A stretch of DNA of 64,000 bases from Natronosalvus caseinilyticus. Its GTDB lineage: Archaea > Halobacteriota > Halobacteria > Halobacteriales > Natrialbaceae. The notes under the pieces were generated by a model. That model was not told the DNA's origin and made no database searches. It worked only from the letters and a program-made list of their open reading frames with translations. The stretch spans positions 310,001 through 374,000 of the forward strand of contig NZ_CP071596.1 in assembly GCF_017357105.1 (NCBI RefSeq), in the 5' to 3' direction. Of this stretch, positions 42,474 through 51,045 are shown piece by piece. Every line of letters starts with the position of its first letter. The stretch's first letter is position 1. The translations under genes were made by a program, and so were the position numbers.

Positions 42474-43903
42474 CGCCATCGTCGACCGGAGAACGGCAGG
42501 GAGCGAGCGGCGACGAGTCGGCCGTCACGCCCCGAACGCGAGTCTTACTACTCGTCGATCACGACCGGAACCGGCAGTTGCTCGTCGACTGGTTGACGCC
42601 GAGGTACGACGTCGTCGTCCCCGACGTCGTGGAGACGGTCGACGTCGCGTTCGACCTCTGTATCGTCGACGAAGGGGCGTTTAGACGGCTCGAGGAGTGG
42701 TGTACGTCCCGTAAGGAAGCCGTCCGGCCGACGTTCTTGCCGTACCTGCTGGTCACGAATCGATCCCACACGCCGTCCGCGCTGGACCGTCATTGTATCG
42801 ACGCGATCGTGACGGTCCCGGTCAGGAAAGCCGAGTTGCGCGAGCAGATCGACGACCTCCTCGCCAAACGGCGAGAGTCGGTCGCGCTCACCGAGCAAAA
42901 GCGACAAAGTCGCGAGCGATTCCAGACGTTCTTTCACACGGCACCGGATCCAGCGTTCGTCTTTCGAGCCGACGGCCTCGTCAGGGAGGTCAATCGGGCG
43001 TTTTGTTCGAAGACGGGCCTCGAGCCCGCGCAGGTCGTCGGCGAGCGCTTACAGAACCTGGACACGTTTTCGGACGACGTTCTCGAACAGCTCCGTCCAG
43101 TGGACGAGACAGGGGACGAGGAACGCGAAGTTGCGTACCGAACCGTCGACGGACGCCGCCGAATTGCGGAGATCAACACCGCCAGGATCGGCACCGCGGA
43201 CGAACCCGAGGAGATCATCGGAACGTTTCGCGACGTGACCGAGCAACGCCGACAGAAGCTCGAACTCGAGCGCCAGAACGAGCGTCTCGACGAGTTCGCG
43301 AGCATTCTCGCTCACGAACTTCGAAATCCGCTCGGTATCGCCCAGATGTACCTCTCCATCGCTCGGGAGAGCTACGAACCGGAGGATTTCGAGCAGATCG
43401 ACGACTCACTCGAGCGGATGAGTGAGATGATCGACGAACTGCTCTCGCTCGCCAGAGAGGGCGAGACGCTCGACGTCACCGAACGGGTCTCGCTCGACGC
43501 CGTCGTCGACGACGCTTGGTCACAGGTGGCCGCGCCCGAGGCAACGCTCCGAACGGAGTCGCTATCGGGAACCGTCGAGGCGGACGTCGATCGACTCGAG
43601 CGAGTGTTCGAGAACCTGTTTCGAAACGCTATCGAGCACGCGGGGGACGACGTGACCGTTCGGGTCGGGGTGCTCGAGGACGGACGATCGGGCGTGTTTG
43701 TCGAGGACGACGGCCCCGGCATCGACCCCGACGACCGCGAGACGATTTTCGACCGGGGGTTCACGACCGGAGGCAACGGGACCGGCCTCGGCCTCCCGAT
43801 CGTCAAGCAAATCGTCGAGGCACACGGGTGGGAGATCGAAGCGGTCGACAGCGAGCGCGAAACCGGTGCTCGATTCGAGATCGGCGGACTGCATCCTTCC
43901 TGA
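42470..43903 (+). CDS. Histidine kinase with receiver-like and PAS domains, 477 aa
   Basis: A cytosolic sensor kinase. Residues 20-140 look like a degenerate receiver (VLLLVDHDRN, CIVDEG), 155-265 form a PAS domain (FQTFFHTAPDPAFVFRADG to GTFRDVTEQ), followed by a HisKA domain with phospho-His H282 (LAHELRNPLG) and a HATPase (NLFRNAIEHAG, DDGPGIDPDD, GNGTGLGLPIV). There is no membrane segment, so the signal is internal, perhaps redox through PAS. Its overlap with the KaiC gene and the response regulator upstream suggest a KaiC-kinase-regulator relay. Confidence 0.9.
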   Translation: MTPSSTGERQGASGDESAVTPRTRVLLLVDHDRNRQLLVDWLTPRYDVVVPDVVETVDVAFDLCIVDEGAFRRLEEWCTSRKEAVRPTFLPYLLVTNRSHTPSALDRHCIDAIVTVPVRKAELREQIDDLLAKRRESVALTEQKRQSRERFQTFFHTAPDPAFVFRADGLVREVNRAFCSKTGLEPAQVVGERLQNLDTFSDDVLEQLRPVDETGDEEREVAYRTVDGRRRIAEINTARIGTADEPEEIIGTFRDVTEQRRQKLELERQNERLDEFASILAHELRNPLGIAQMYLSIARESYEPEDFEQIDDSLERMSEMIDELLSLAREGETLDVTERVSLDAVVDDAWSQVAAPEATLRTESLSGTVEADVDRLERVFENLFRNAIEHAGDDVTVRVGVLEDGRSGVFVEDDGPGIDPDDRETIFDRGFTTGGNGTGLGLPIVKQIVEAHGWEIEAVDSERETGARFEIGGLHPS

Positions 43904-44473
43904 GAGGAGCCTCGGCTTCGACGGCAGACCCTTACGAGCGAGTACCCTGGCACGGCACGGTGGGGCCGAGAACTCGTCTCTCGAATCTCGAGTGGCGTCG
44001 TCTCGAGAGAGTTCGTACTGTACAGTGCCGATCCATCGCCGCGTGCAACGATGTGTGAGTTGCAACTCGAGAACGCGGCAAGACGGATTCGACACTCCTC
44101 GAGGGCGGGCGTGGCTCCACCGTGAGACGCCTGTCGCGACACGTGGAGACGGCGGGCCGCACGCGCGCCTCACACAGGAACACTGACGAATAGCGCTCGA
44201 TCCGAAAGCCACTAATAAAACTTTTGGCCGTCCCGGGCGATTGCACGGCAACCCGTGAAAGAGCGTGAAATGGCGCGAAAAACGCAAATTGCAAGCAACG
44301 TTTACACCTCGGTAAGCACCGTTTACGATTTCCAGGTATTGTCGCCACTGCTGTGGGTTTTGGATTCTGCAACAGTTTTCGAACGGCGGAAACAATTGTA
44401 GAGGTCACTGCAACTGTTCGAAATCTACCGGACGGGGTTTATCGCTTTATTACCCTCTCCGCTATCGTACCTG
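43904..44473. other. Intergenic region with a direct-repeat operator candidate
   Basis: No gene is supported in these 570 bases. The first 300 bases are host-like in composition, while 44200-44470 is AT-richer and likely regulatory. It holds two near-identical 13-mers 21 bases apart (44293 and 44314) and a TATA-like CTTTATTACC near 44443-44454 before the DUF7344-type gene. Confidence 0.45.
44293..44326 (+). promoter_or_regulatory. Direct repeat AAGCAACGTTTAC / AAGCACCGTTTAC
   Basis: Two 13-mers differing at one base occupy 44293-44305 and 44314-44326, starting 21 bases apart, which is two helical turns, so a protein could bind both on one DNA face. They lie about 120-130 bases before the likely TATA box of the next gene, in the place of an upstream activator site. 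Confidence 0.4.
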
Positions 44474-45121
44474 ATGATGAGTCAGTCACGAACCGCATCC
44501 ACGACGCACGACACACCGGCCGTCGACGAATCCCCCATCAGCGGCTCCGCGCCCGAAGACGCAGACACGGAGGAAGAGCCCACCCTTTCGAAGGATGAAA
44601 TCTTCCACCTGCTGCAAAACGAGCGTCGTCGCTTCGTCCTGCAGTACCTGCAGGGGAAAGACGAGTCCGTGCGCATGCCCGACATCGCAGAACAGGTAGC
44701 CGCCTGGGAGAACGACACGACGGTCGAGCAACTGTCCTCCCAGGAGCGCCAGCGCGTGTACATCCCGCTCTACCAGTCCCACCTGCCCAAGCTGGACAAG
44801 GCCGGGATCATCGACTACAACCAGAGTCGCGGCATCGTCGAGCGGAAACCCCTCGCCGACGAGATGGACCAATACATCGACGCCGAACGAGACGGCGACG
44901 GGCAGGGGCCCGACGCCAGCGCACGTCCCGACTTCGCGTCGGGTCGCTTCGTGGGCTTCACCGGCGTCTCGGCGATGGTGTTCCTCGGTGCCGTCCTCGA
45001 GGTCACGGCCTTCTCGCCGCTCTCGATGGCCATCCTGTTCGCCGTCGCGCTCCTGGGCTACACCCTGATGACGGCAGAGAAGTTCAACGACGGCGTCTTC
45101 GGCCGAACCGACCAGTCCTAA
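44474..45121 (+). CDS. DUF7344-type HTH protein with two membrane helices, 215 aa
   Basis: A haloarchaeal family: a conserved winged-helix-like domain (SKDEIFHLLQNERRRFVLQYL, then YQSHLPKLDKAGIIDYNQSRG) after a disordered acidic start, then two hydrophobic helices at the C-terminus (SAMVFLGAVLEVTAF and MAILFAVALLGYTLMTA). A DNA-binding-like domain tied to the membrane suggests a membrane-bound regulator. An ATG one codon later (44477) is equally possible. Confidence 0.8.
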   Translation: MMSQSRTASTTHDTPAVDESPISGSAPEDADTEEEPTLSKDEIFHLLQNERRRFVLQYLQGKDESVRMPDIAEQVAAWENDTTVEQLSSQERQRVYIPLYQSHLPKLDKAGIIDYNQSRGIVERKPLADEMDQYIDAERDGDGQGPDASARPDFASGRFVGFTGVSAMVFLGAVLEVTAFSPLSMAILFAVALLGYTLMTAEKFNDGVFGRTDQS

Positions 45122-45240
45122 GTCTCTTTTATCGTCGCTCGTCGCGGTGACGCTCCGGCTACGCGAGTTGCAACCGTACTGAGATTCCAGCCCGTACGCT
45201 GACTCGCCGTCACGCGGATAGGTTCCTGCCAGAGCGTCGA

Positions 45241-46206
45241 TCAGTCCGCCACCCGCCCGCTCGAGTCGACCGTTTCGACTCGTCCGTCGGCATCGCCGCT
45301 CAGGTTCTCGAGTTCGTCGACCGCCGACTGTTCGGCCGTCGGCAAGGAATCGCGAAACCGCGAGAGGATCGCCCGCGCGTCGGCGAGTTCGGGTTCGCTC
45401 ACGGCACCCAGCAGCGCCAGCGCCCGTCGAGCACGCGTCCGTCGCCAGGATTCCTCGCGGTGTTCGTAGGTCCTGATCCCGCGCAGGAAGTCGGCTTTGG
45501 AGAACTCCGGCCAGTACGGCGCACAGAAGTAGACCGCAGCCTCGTTGCCATTGGCGTGCCAGGGCAGGAAGTTCGAGGTTCGTTCGTCGCCGCCGGTTCG
45601 GATGATCAGGTCCACGTCACGAACCGACTGGCCGTACAGGCGCTCGTCGATCGTCTCGACGTCGATGTCCGCCGGCGAGAGCGTGCCCGCCTCGACGTCT
45701 CGAGCGACGCTCCGGGCGGCCTCGAGCAGGTGGGTCCGACCGCCGTAGGCAAGTGCGATGTTGAGGACGAACCGGTCGTAATCGGCAGTCCGCGACTCCG
45801 CATAGTCGATCGTCTCGCGAACCCGGGGAGGCAGGCGTTCGATGTCGCCGATGGCGCGGATGCAAACGCCGTTGTCGTGGACGCGGTCGGCGTCGGCGAA
45901 CTCCCGGAGTTTCTCACAGAGCAGGTCGAACAACGCCTCCCGTTCGTGTTCGGGTCGGGAGAAGTTCTCCGTCGAGAACGCGTAGAGGGTGAGTTCCTCG
46001 ACGCCGATTTCCTGGCACCACTCGAGGACCCGCTCGGTCGTGTCGGCGCCGGCGCGGTGTCCATCGGGGGCGTCGTCGCCGCGTTGACGGGCGTAGCGGC
46101 GGTTTCCGTCCTGGATCACGGCGACGTGTGTCGGCGCGCCGGAGACCTCGCTCGAAAGCAGCCGCTCGTAGCCCCAGTTGATCCGCCGGCGAAGCCAACT
46201 CCTCAT
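45241..46206 (-). CDS. uppS: cis-prenyltransferase (undecaprenyl-type diphosphate synthase), 321 aa
   Basis: Builds long-chain polyprenyl diphosphate, the precursor of the dolichol-type lipid carriers used in protein glycosylation. All key motifs are intact: HVAVIQDGNRRYAR with the metal-binding Asp (about D33), LYAFSTENFSRP, and IIRTGGDERTSNFLPW. The C-terminal 70 residues are a halophile-specific extension. ATG 46206 is preferred; another lies four codons upstream. It has a degenerate paralogue at 37668. Confidence 0.93.
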   Translation of the reverse strand: MRSWLRRRINWGYERLLSSEVSGAPTHVAVIQDGNRRYARQRGDDAPDGHRAGADTTERVLEWCQEIGVEELTLYAFSTENFSRPEHEREALFDLLCEKLREFADADRVHDNGVCIRAIGDIERLPPRVRETIDYAESRTADYDRFVLNIALAYGGRTHLLEAARSVARDVEAGTLSPADIDVETIDERLYGQSVRDVDLIIRTGGDERTSNFLPWHANGNEAAVYFCAPYWPEFSKADFLRGIRTYEHREESWRRTRARRALALLGAVSEPELADARAILSRFRDSLPTAEQSAVDELENLSGDADGRVETVDSSGRVAD

Positions 46207-46374
46207 CGTCGATACCAAGAATGGCTAACGTTATGGTTCTTGTGTGTGTTTCGTCCGCAAACAGCTCGTTCGAGTCGCGAGGTCGGTTCGGTATCGCAGT
46301 CGCACGGGGCCGGGGAAGGAGAGGTATCGACGAGAACCGTGACGGCTATCCGTCGGCACACGAACCCTCGAGGC

Positions 46375-46776
46375 ATGGCAAACACGATCGACGAGGACCT
46401 CTACCAGCGGACGAAGGCGTTGCTCGAGCCGGGGGACATCCAGCTCAACGGGGCAGTCGTCCACACCGAGTACGGCTCCGACGAGGACGTCCAGATGATG
46501 CAGGCGACGATCGACGTCGGCGACGTCATCGCCGAGCACGCGGGTCACGACCCGAAAGACTGCTTCGTCTACTCGGGCAACGACGACCCGAACTTCTCCT
46601 CGAACCAGCACCAGGGGCTGACCCTCGAGGACGAGGACTTCGTCTGGGAGTGCCAGCAACTACTGCGCCAGGGGACGTTCGACGTCGTGATCTACTACGA
46701 GGCGAGCGCCGACCACGAGGCGATCCTCGAGGATATCGAGGAGTTAGGCTACGACGTGACTGGCGTCGAAGGCTAG
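46375..46776 (+). CDS. DUF5778-type conserved haloarchaeal protein, 133 aa
   Basis: An acidic single-domain protein conserved in haloarchaea, without known activity. It reads as alternating strand and helix (GDIQLNGAVVHTEYG, MMQATIDVGDVIAEHAGHDP, FDVVIYYEASADHEAIL) and has no catalytic signature. I start at the ATG at 46375 (MANTIDEDLYQRTK), the only position that gives a conserved-looking N-terminus. Confidence 0.75.
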   Translation: MANTIDEDLYQRTKALLEPGDIQLNGAVVHTEYGSDEDVQMMQATIDVGDVIAEHAGHDPKDCFVYSGNDDPNFSSNQHQGLTLEDEDFVWECQQLLRQGTFDVVIYYEASADHEAILEDIEELGYDVTGVEG

Positions 46777-47000
46777 TTCGGAACGGTGTCCCTGTTTCAG
46801 CGTGTTTCGTCGAACCGCTACCGTTCTGGCTCTCGTCATTATAGCTATAGAATGTATAGTATCGTTCGGTACTCCGCGAACTCGTCCACTTTCGGCGCCG
46901 TAAACGGCCGCGGTATTCGAGTGTACGTTCGTTGCCATCGGCTATCCGGTCGATCGGCGGTCCCGAGGCCCTTATGTCCCGTCCGTCCCGACACCCGTGT

Positions 47001-48119
47001 ATGAACACGGACGTCGACCTCACCGAGCGCGAACGGGCGGTCGTCAACGCCTTCCAGGGCGGGTTTCCGGTCGTCGAATCGCCCTTCGAACCGGCGGCGA
47101 ACGCCATGCGCGAGGCTGGGGTCGAGCTCACCGCGAGCGAACTCCTCGAGACCCTGGCCGACCTCGACGAACGTGGTGTCCTCTCCCGGTTCGGCCCCCT
47201 CGTGAACGCCCAGGAGATCGGCGGCGCGGCAACGCTGGTCGCAATGCACGCCCCCGAAGACCGATTCGACGAGGTCGTCGAGGCGGTCAACAGCCATCGA
47301 GAGGTGGCGCACAACTACGAGCGCGAGCATCCGCACCTGAACGTCTGGTTCGTCGTCTCGGTTGCCGACGAGGCGGAGGTCGAGCGAGTGCTCGAGGAAA
47401 TCGAGTCCGAAACCCGTCAGGAGACGTACAACCTACCCAAACTGCAGGAGTTCCGCGTCGAGGCAAAATTCTACGTCGACGGGCCCCTCCAGGACGGCGG
47501 CCTCGACCTCACTCACCAGGGCCCCGCCGTCGAGCCGACCGACCGCGACTCGCTCACTCCCGCGGAGCGCGACCTCGTCCTCGAGGTCCAGGACGGATTC
47601 CCGATCACCGAGACGCCCTACGCCGACGTGGCCGAGGCCATCGAGCAGGACCTCGAGTGGACGCTCGAGACGCTCGCCCGGTTCGACCGGGAGGGGAAGA
47701 TCCGTCGGATCGGCGTGATCCCGAACCACTACGCGCTTGGCTACACGGAAAACGGGATGACGGTCTGGAACGTCCCCGACGAGGTGGTTTCCGAGGTCGG
47801 TCCCGAGGTGGCCGCCCTGCCGTTCGTCACCCACTGCTACGAGCGCCCGCGCCACGAGGGCGTCTGGCCGTACAACGTCTTCGCGATGACCCACGGCCGG
47901 AGCGAGGTCGAGAGCGACCGTCGCGTCGAGCAGGTTCGCGAGACGATGGCTCAGTACTGGGACGTCGCGGACGACGACTGGGACACCCTGTTCTCGACGC
48001 AGATCCTGAAGAAGACCGGAATCAGGCTCGCGGAGCGAGCGGACGCGAACACCGAGGCGAAGACGGGAGCAGAGACGGACACGGACACGCAGACGCAATC
48101 CGAGCCGGAGCCACGATAA
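47001..48119 (+). CDS. ahbAB: Siroheme decarboxylase, fused AhbA-AhbB, 372 aa
   Basis: Removes two acetate carboxylates of sirohaem to give didecarboxysirohaem, the second stage of the archaeal haem pathway. The protein has two tandem Lrp/AsnC-like halves: the first with GGAATLVAMHAPEDRF and HNYEREHPHLNVWFV, the second with LGYTENGMTVWNVPDE and HCYERPRHEGVWPYNVF. The latter two motifs contain the residues that mark AhbA/AhbB as distinct from true Lrp regulators. The C-terminal 30 residues are a repetitive Thr/Glu/Asp tail. It starts a haem gene cluster. Confidence 0.9.
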   Translation: MNTDVDLTERERAVVNAFQGGFPVVESPFEPAANAMREAGVELTASELLETLADLDERGVLSRFGPLVNAQEIGGAATLVAMHAPEDRFDEVVEAVNSHREVAHNYEREHPHLNVWFVVSVADEAEVERVLEEIESETRQETYNLPKLQEFRVEAKFYVDGPLQDGGLDLTHQGPAVEPTDRDSLTPAERDLVLEVQDGFPITETPYADVAEAIEQDLEWTLETLARFDREGKIRRIGVIPNHYALGYTENGMTVWNVPDEVVSEVGPEVAALPFVTHCYERPRHEGVWPYNVFAMTHGRSEVESDRRVEQVRETMAQYWDVADDDWDTLFSTQILKKTGIRLAERADANTEAKTGAETDTDTQTQSEPEPR

Positions 48120-48138
48120 CCCCCTCGAGACGCTACCG

Positions 48139-48792
48139 ATGATCCCACTGTTTCACGACTTCACGGATACGACCGTGCTCGTCTTCGGCGGCGGTCCCGT
48201 CGGCGCCCGGAAGGCCCGGCGGTTCGCCCGCGAGGCGCAGGTGTACGTCGTCAGTCCCGACTTCAGCGACGCGGACTTCGGCGACGCCGAGCGGATTCGA
48301 GCGGCTCCCGACCCCGTGGACGTGGCGGGCTGGCTCGAGCGCCACGACCCCGCGCTCGTCGTTGCCGCGACCGACGACGAGACGGTCAACGACGCCGTCG
48401 TCGCCGCCGCTCGAGACCGCGGCGTCCTGGTCAACCGAGCCGACAGGGCCGGATCGCGCGACCCGGGGAGCGTCGTCGTGCCCGCGACCGTCGAGGACCC
48501 GCCGGTGACCGTCGCGATCGGAACCGGGGGAACCGCACCCGCGCTGAGCAAGTACCTCAGGCAGGAACTCGAGGACCCGCTGGCAGGCGCCGGCGAGATG
48601 GCGACGGTGCTCGCGGAACTGCGGGCGGAACTGAAGGTCCGCGAGGTCGAGCCCGAGCGACGTCGGCAGGTCGTCACAGACGTCGTCAATACGTCGTCGG
48701 TTTGGACAGCTTTACGTACGGGTACCACCAACCACCGGCAAGTGATCGACGACGTGCTAGCTGAGGAACGACTGGGTGGTGAGTCACGGTGA
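48139..48792 (+). CDS. Precorrin-2 dehydrogenase / sirohydrochlorin ferrochelatase, 217 aa
   Basis: Oxidises precorrin-2 with NAD to sirohydrochlorin and probably inserts iron to give sirohaem, feeding AhbAB. The Rossmann start VLVFGGGPVGARKARRF and the second motif VNRADRAGSRDPGSVVVPATV, then IGTGGTAPALSKYLRQELE, match the CysG N-terminal/Met8p family. Its length fits the stand-alone archaeal form. It lies 19 bases after ahbAB and overlaps hemA by GTGA. Confidence 0.92.
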   Translation: MIPLFHDFTDTTVLVFGGGPVGARKARRFAREAQVYVVSPDFSDADFGDAERIRAAPDPVDVAGWLERHDPALVVAATDDETVNDAVVAAARDRGVLVNRADRAGSRDPGSVVVPATVEDPPVTVAIGTGGTAPALSKYLRQELEDPLAGAGEMATVLAELRAELKVREVEPERRRQVVTDVVNTSSVWTALRTGTTNHRQVIDDVLAEERLGGESR

Positions 48793-50129
48793 TCCGCGCG
48801 GGCGTGGTCTCCGGGATGCGGGTGACCCACGAGAGCGGCGGCGTCGACGACATCGCCGCAGCCAGCCCCGAGAGCCAGCGACTGGCCGTACACACCCTGG
48901 TGTCCGCGCCGGCCGTCGAAGAGGCGTACGTCCTCTCGACGTGTAATCGGGTCGAAGCCTACGTCGTCACCGCCGATCCGGCCGACGGACGGGCAGCCCT
49001 CGAGGCGTTCTTCGAGGGCGTCGACGCGGATGCCCTCCTCGCGAGCGACCACGAATCGAGTCTCAGACACCTCCTCCGGGTCGCCGCCGGCCTCGAGTCG
49101 GTCGTCGTCGGCGAGGACCAGATCATCGGGCAGGTGCGGGCTGCCTACGAGGACGCCCGTACCGGGGGCGGCATCGGCGAGTTGCTCGAACGGGCCGTCA
49201 CCAAAGCGATCCGGGTCGGGGAACGTGCACGCACCGAAACGGCGATCAACGAGGGCGTCGTCTCCCTGGGCTCGGCCGCGACCCGACTCGCCGCCACGGA
49301 CCTCGACCTCGAGGGCGAAACCGCCCTCGTCGTCGGGGCCGGCGAGATGGGGCAACTCGCCGCCCGCAGTCTCGCCGAATCGGGCGTCAATAAGGTCGTC
49401 GTCGCCAACCGAACCGTTCCACACGCCGAACACCTGGTCGACGACCTCTCAGTCGAGGGAGCGGCTGTTCCCCTCGAGGCGCTCGAGTCGGTCGCGGCCG
49501 ACGCGGGAGTCGTCGTCGCGGCGACCGGAAGCGCCGACCCGGTCCTGGAGCCGACCCACCTCGGCGCGCGCGAGCAGGTCGTCGTCGACCTCGGCCAGCC
49601 CCGCGACGTCCGCCCTGCCGCCGGTTCTCTCGAGACCGTGACGCTCTACGACCTCGACGACCTCGAGGAACTCACCGCGGAAACCCGCGAGCAGCGCCTC
49701 GACGCCGCTCGCGACGTGGAAGCCATCGTCGACGCGGAGTTCGACCACCTCTGTGCGCAGTACAAGCGCGCCCGCGCCGACGAAGTGATCGCGGCGATGT
49801 ACGAGTCCGCCGAGCGACTGAAACGACGCGAACTCGAGACGGCACTCTCGCGACTCGAGGCGACGGACGAGGGCCTCACCGACGACCAGCGCGAGGTCCT
49901 CGAGGCGATGGCCGACGCGCTGGTCGGTCAGTTGCTCGCACCGCCGACGAAGAGCCTGCGGGAGGCCGCCGCCGAGGACGACTGGGCGACGATCAACACG
50001 GCCCTGCAGTTGTTCGATCCGGACTTCGGCGACGACGGGGTCGGTACGGCCGGTGTGAGAACGGCGGCGGTCACGAGTGAGACGACCGCCGACCACGACG
50101 CCTCGATCGGCGCACTCGACGACGATTGA
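48789..50129 (+). CDS. hemA: Glutamyl-tRNA reductase, 446 aa
   Basis: Reduces glutamyl-tRNA to glutamate-1-semialdehyde, the committed step of tetrapyrrole synthesis. The catalytic cysteine lies in VLSTCNRVEAYVV, the NADPH site in VVGAGEMGQLAARSL, and the signature GEDQIIGQVRAAY follows the active site. It starts at GTG 48789, overlapping the previous stop, so the three haem genes are one transcript. The C-terminal 30 residues are a halophile extension. hemL and hemB are not in the window. Confidence 0.95.
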   Translation: MIRAGVVSGMRVTHESGGVDDIAAASPESQRLAVHTLVSAPAVEEAYVLSTCNRVEAYVVTADPADGRAALEAFFEGVDADALLASDHESSLRHLLRVAAGLESVVVGEDQIIGQVRAAYEDARTGGGIGELLERAVTKAIRVGERARTETAINEGVVSLGSAATRLAATDLDLEGETALVVGAGEMGQLAARSLAESGVNKVVVANRTVPHAEHLVDDLSVEGAAVPLEALESVAADAGVVVAATGSADPVLEPTHLGAREQVVVDLGQPRDVRPAAGSLETVTLYDLDDLEELTAETREQRLDAARDVEAIVDAEFDHLCAQYKRARADEVIAAMYESAERLKRRELETALSRLEATDEGLTDDQREVLEAMADALVGQLLAPPTKSLREAAAEDDWATINTALQLFDPDFGDDGVGTAGVRTAAVTSETTADHDASIGALDDD

Positions 50130-50179
50130 GGCGGGTCGTCGGCACAATCGTTATTTCACTGGCTTGCGTTCGAGGGATT

Positions 50180-50461
50180 ATGGCTGACGTACTCTCCGAC
50201 GACGAGATCTCGGACCGACTCCCGGCAGCGTGGGACCGCGAGGGCGACGAAATCGTTCGCGTCTACGAGTTCGACGACTACCTGCGCGGCGTGAACTTCG
50301 CCCAGATGGTCGGCGAAATCGCCGAATCACAGTTCCACCACCCCGAGATAACGATCCGCTACGACGAAGTCGAAATTCGACTCACGACCCACGACGCGGG
50401 TGGGATCACGGAAGACGACCTCGAGATGGCGGAGTTGATCGAGTCCGAACACGGGGCCTGA
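50180..50461 (+). CDS. Pterin-4a-carbinolamine dehydratase, 93 aa
   Basis: Dehydrates 4a-hydroxy-tetrahydropterin; the archaeal role is not settled since pterin-dependent hydroxylases are rare there. The active-site histidines are in SQFHHPEITIRYDEV, and TTHDAGGITEDD completes the family signature. The length is standard. It starts at ATG 50180, following hemA by 50 bases on the same strand. Confidence 0.9.
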   Translation: MADVLSDDEISDRLPAAWDREGDEIVRVYEFDDYLRGVNFAQMVGEIAESQFHHPEITIRYDEVEIRLTTHDAGGITEDDLEMAELIESEHGA

Positions 50462-50487
50462 AATCGGCTCTGTACCAGAACGAAACG

Positions 50488-50904
50488 ATGGAGGCACACT
50501 ACGCGTTCCTGGTCGAAGCCAGACTCACGCCCGTCGACCCCGGGCTGACAATCGACTCGCCGGTCGTCGAGCGCCGCTGTCTGCTCGCGGCGGCCGAACC
50601 CGGCGACCAGGGGTGGCGACTGTTTCGCGACCTCCTCTGGCGCGGCGAACTCGGCGACGAGCGCCATGCTCGAGCGCTGATCGCCGAGAAACTCGGACAG
50701 CCGGTCGAGGCCGTCGAGTTTCGGGCGTTCTACGCGGACGAACCCTACCTCGAAGCCCTGAAATCGGCAATCAGGGACGACCTCGAGTCGTTCAAGGCCG
50801 ACGACGTCACCGAGGTCCTCTCGAAGTACTTCGGGTCATCGCTCGAGGTTGGCGTCGATCCGATGGGCGGGCCCGACGGGTCCGGCAACTCCGGCACGGA
50901 CTGA
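50488..50904 (+). CDS. LWR-salt protein, 138 aa
   Basis: Matches the haloarchaeal family named for its LWR motif (RDLLWRGELGDERHARAL). It is an acidic alpha/beta protein of unknown function. It begins at ATG 50488, 26 bases after the pterin dehydratase stop, so the two are likely co-transcribed. The C-terminus is a short Gly/Ser/Asp-rich tail. Confidence 0.8.
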   Translation: MEAHYAFLVEARLTPVDPGLTIDSPVVERRCLLAAAEPGDQGWRLFRDLLWRGELGDERHARALIAEKLGQPVEAVEFRAFYADEPYLEALKSAIRDDLESFKADDVTEVLSKYFGSSLEVGVDPMGGPDGSGNSGTD

Positions 50905-51045
50905 CGCCGTCGAATCGAACTCGAGGCCGAGTGCAACGTCGCGACCAGGTCCGAGCCTGTTGCCACCAGATTCGAACCCGGTGCCAACCGTTTCGACCTC
51001 GACCTCACCAACAGCGTTAACCCACCTGCGTGACAGAAGTCGGGT

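Noticed and set aside
45460-46374. N-terminal extension of the DUF5778-type gene
   Set aside because: The frame is open far upstream but that part is antisense to the cis-prenyltransferase gene; the protein-like part starts at ATG 46375.
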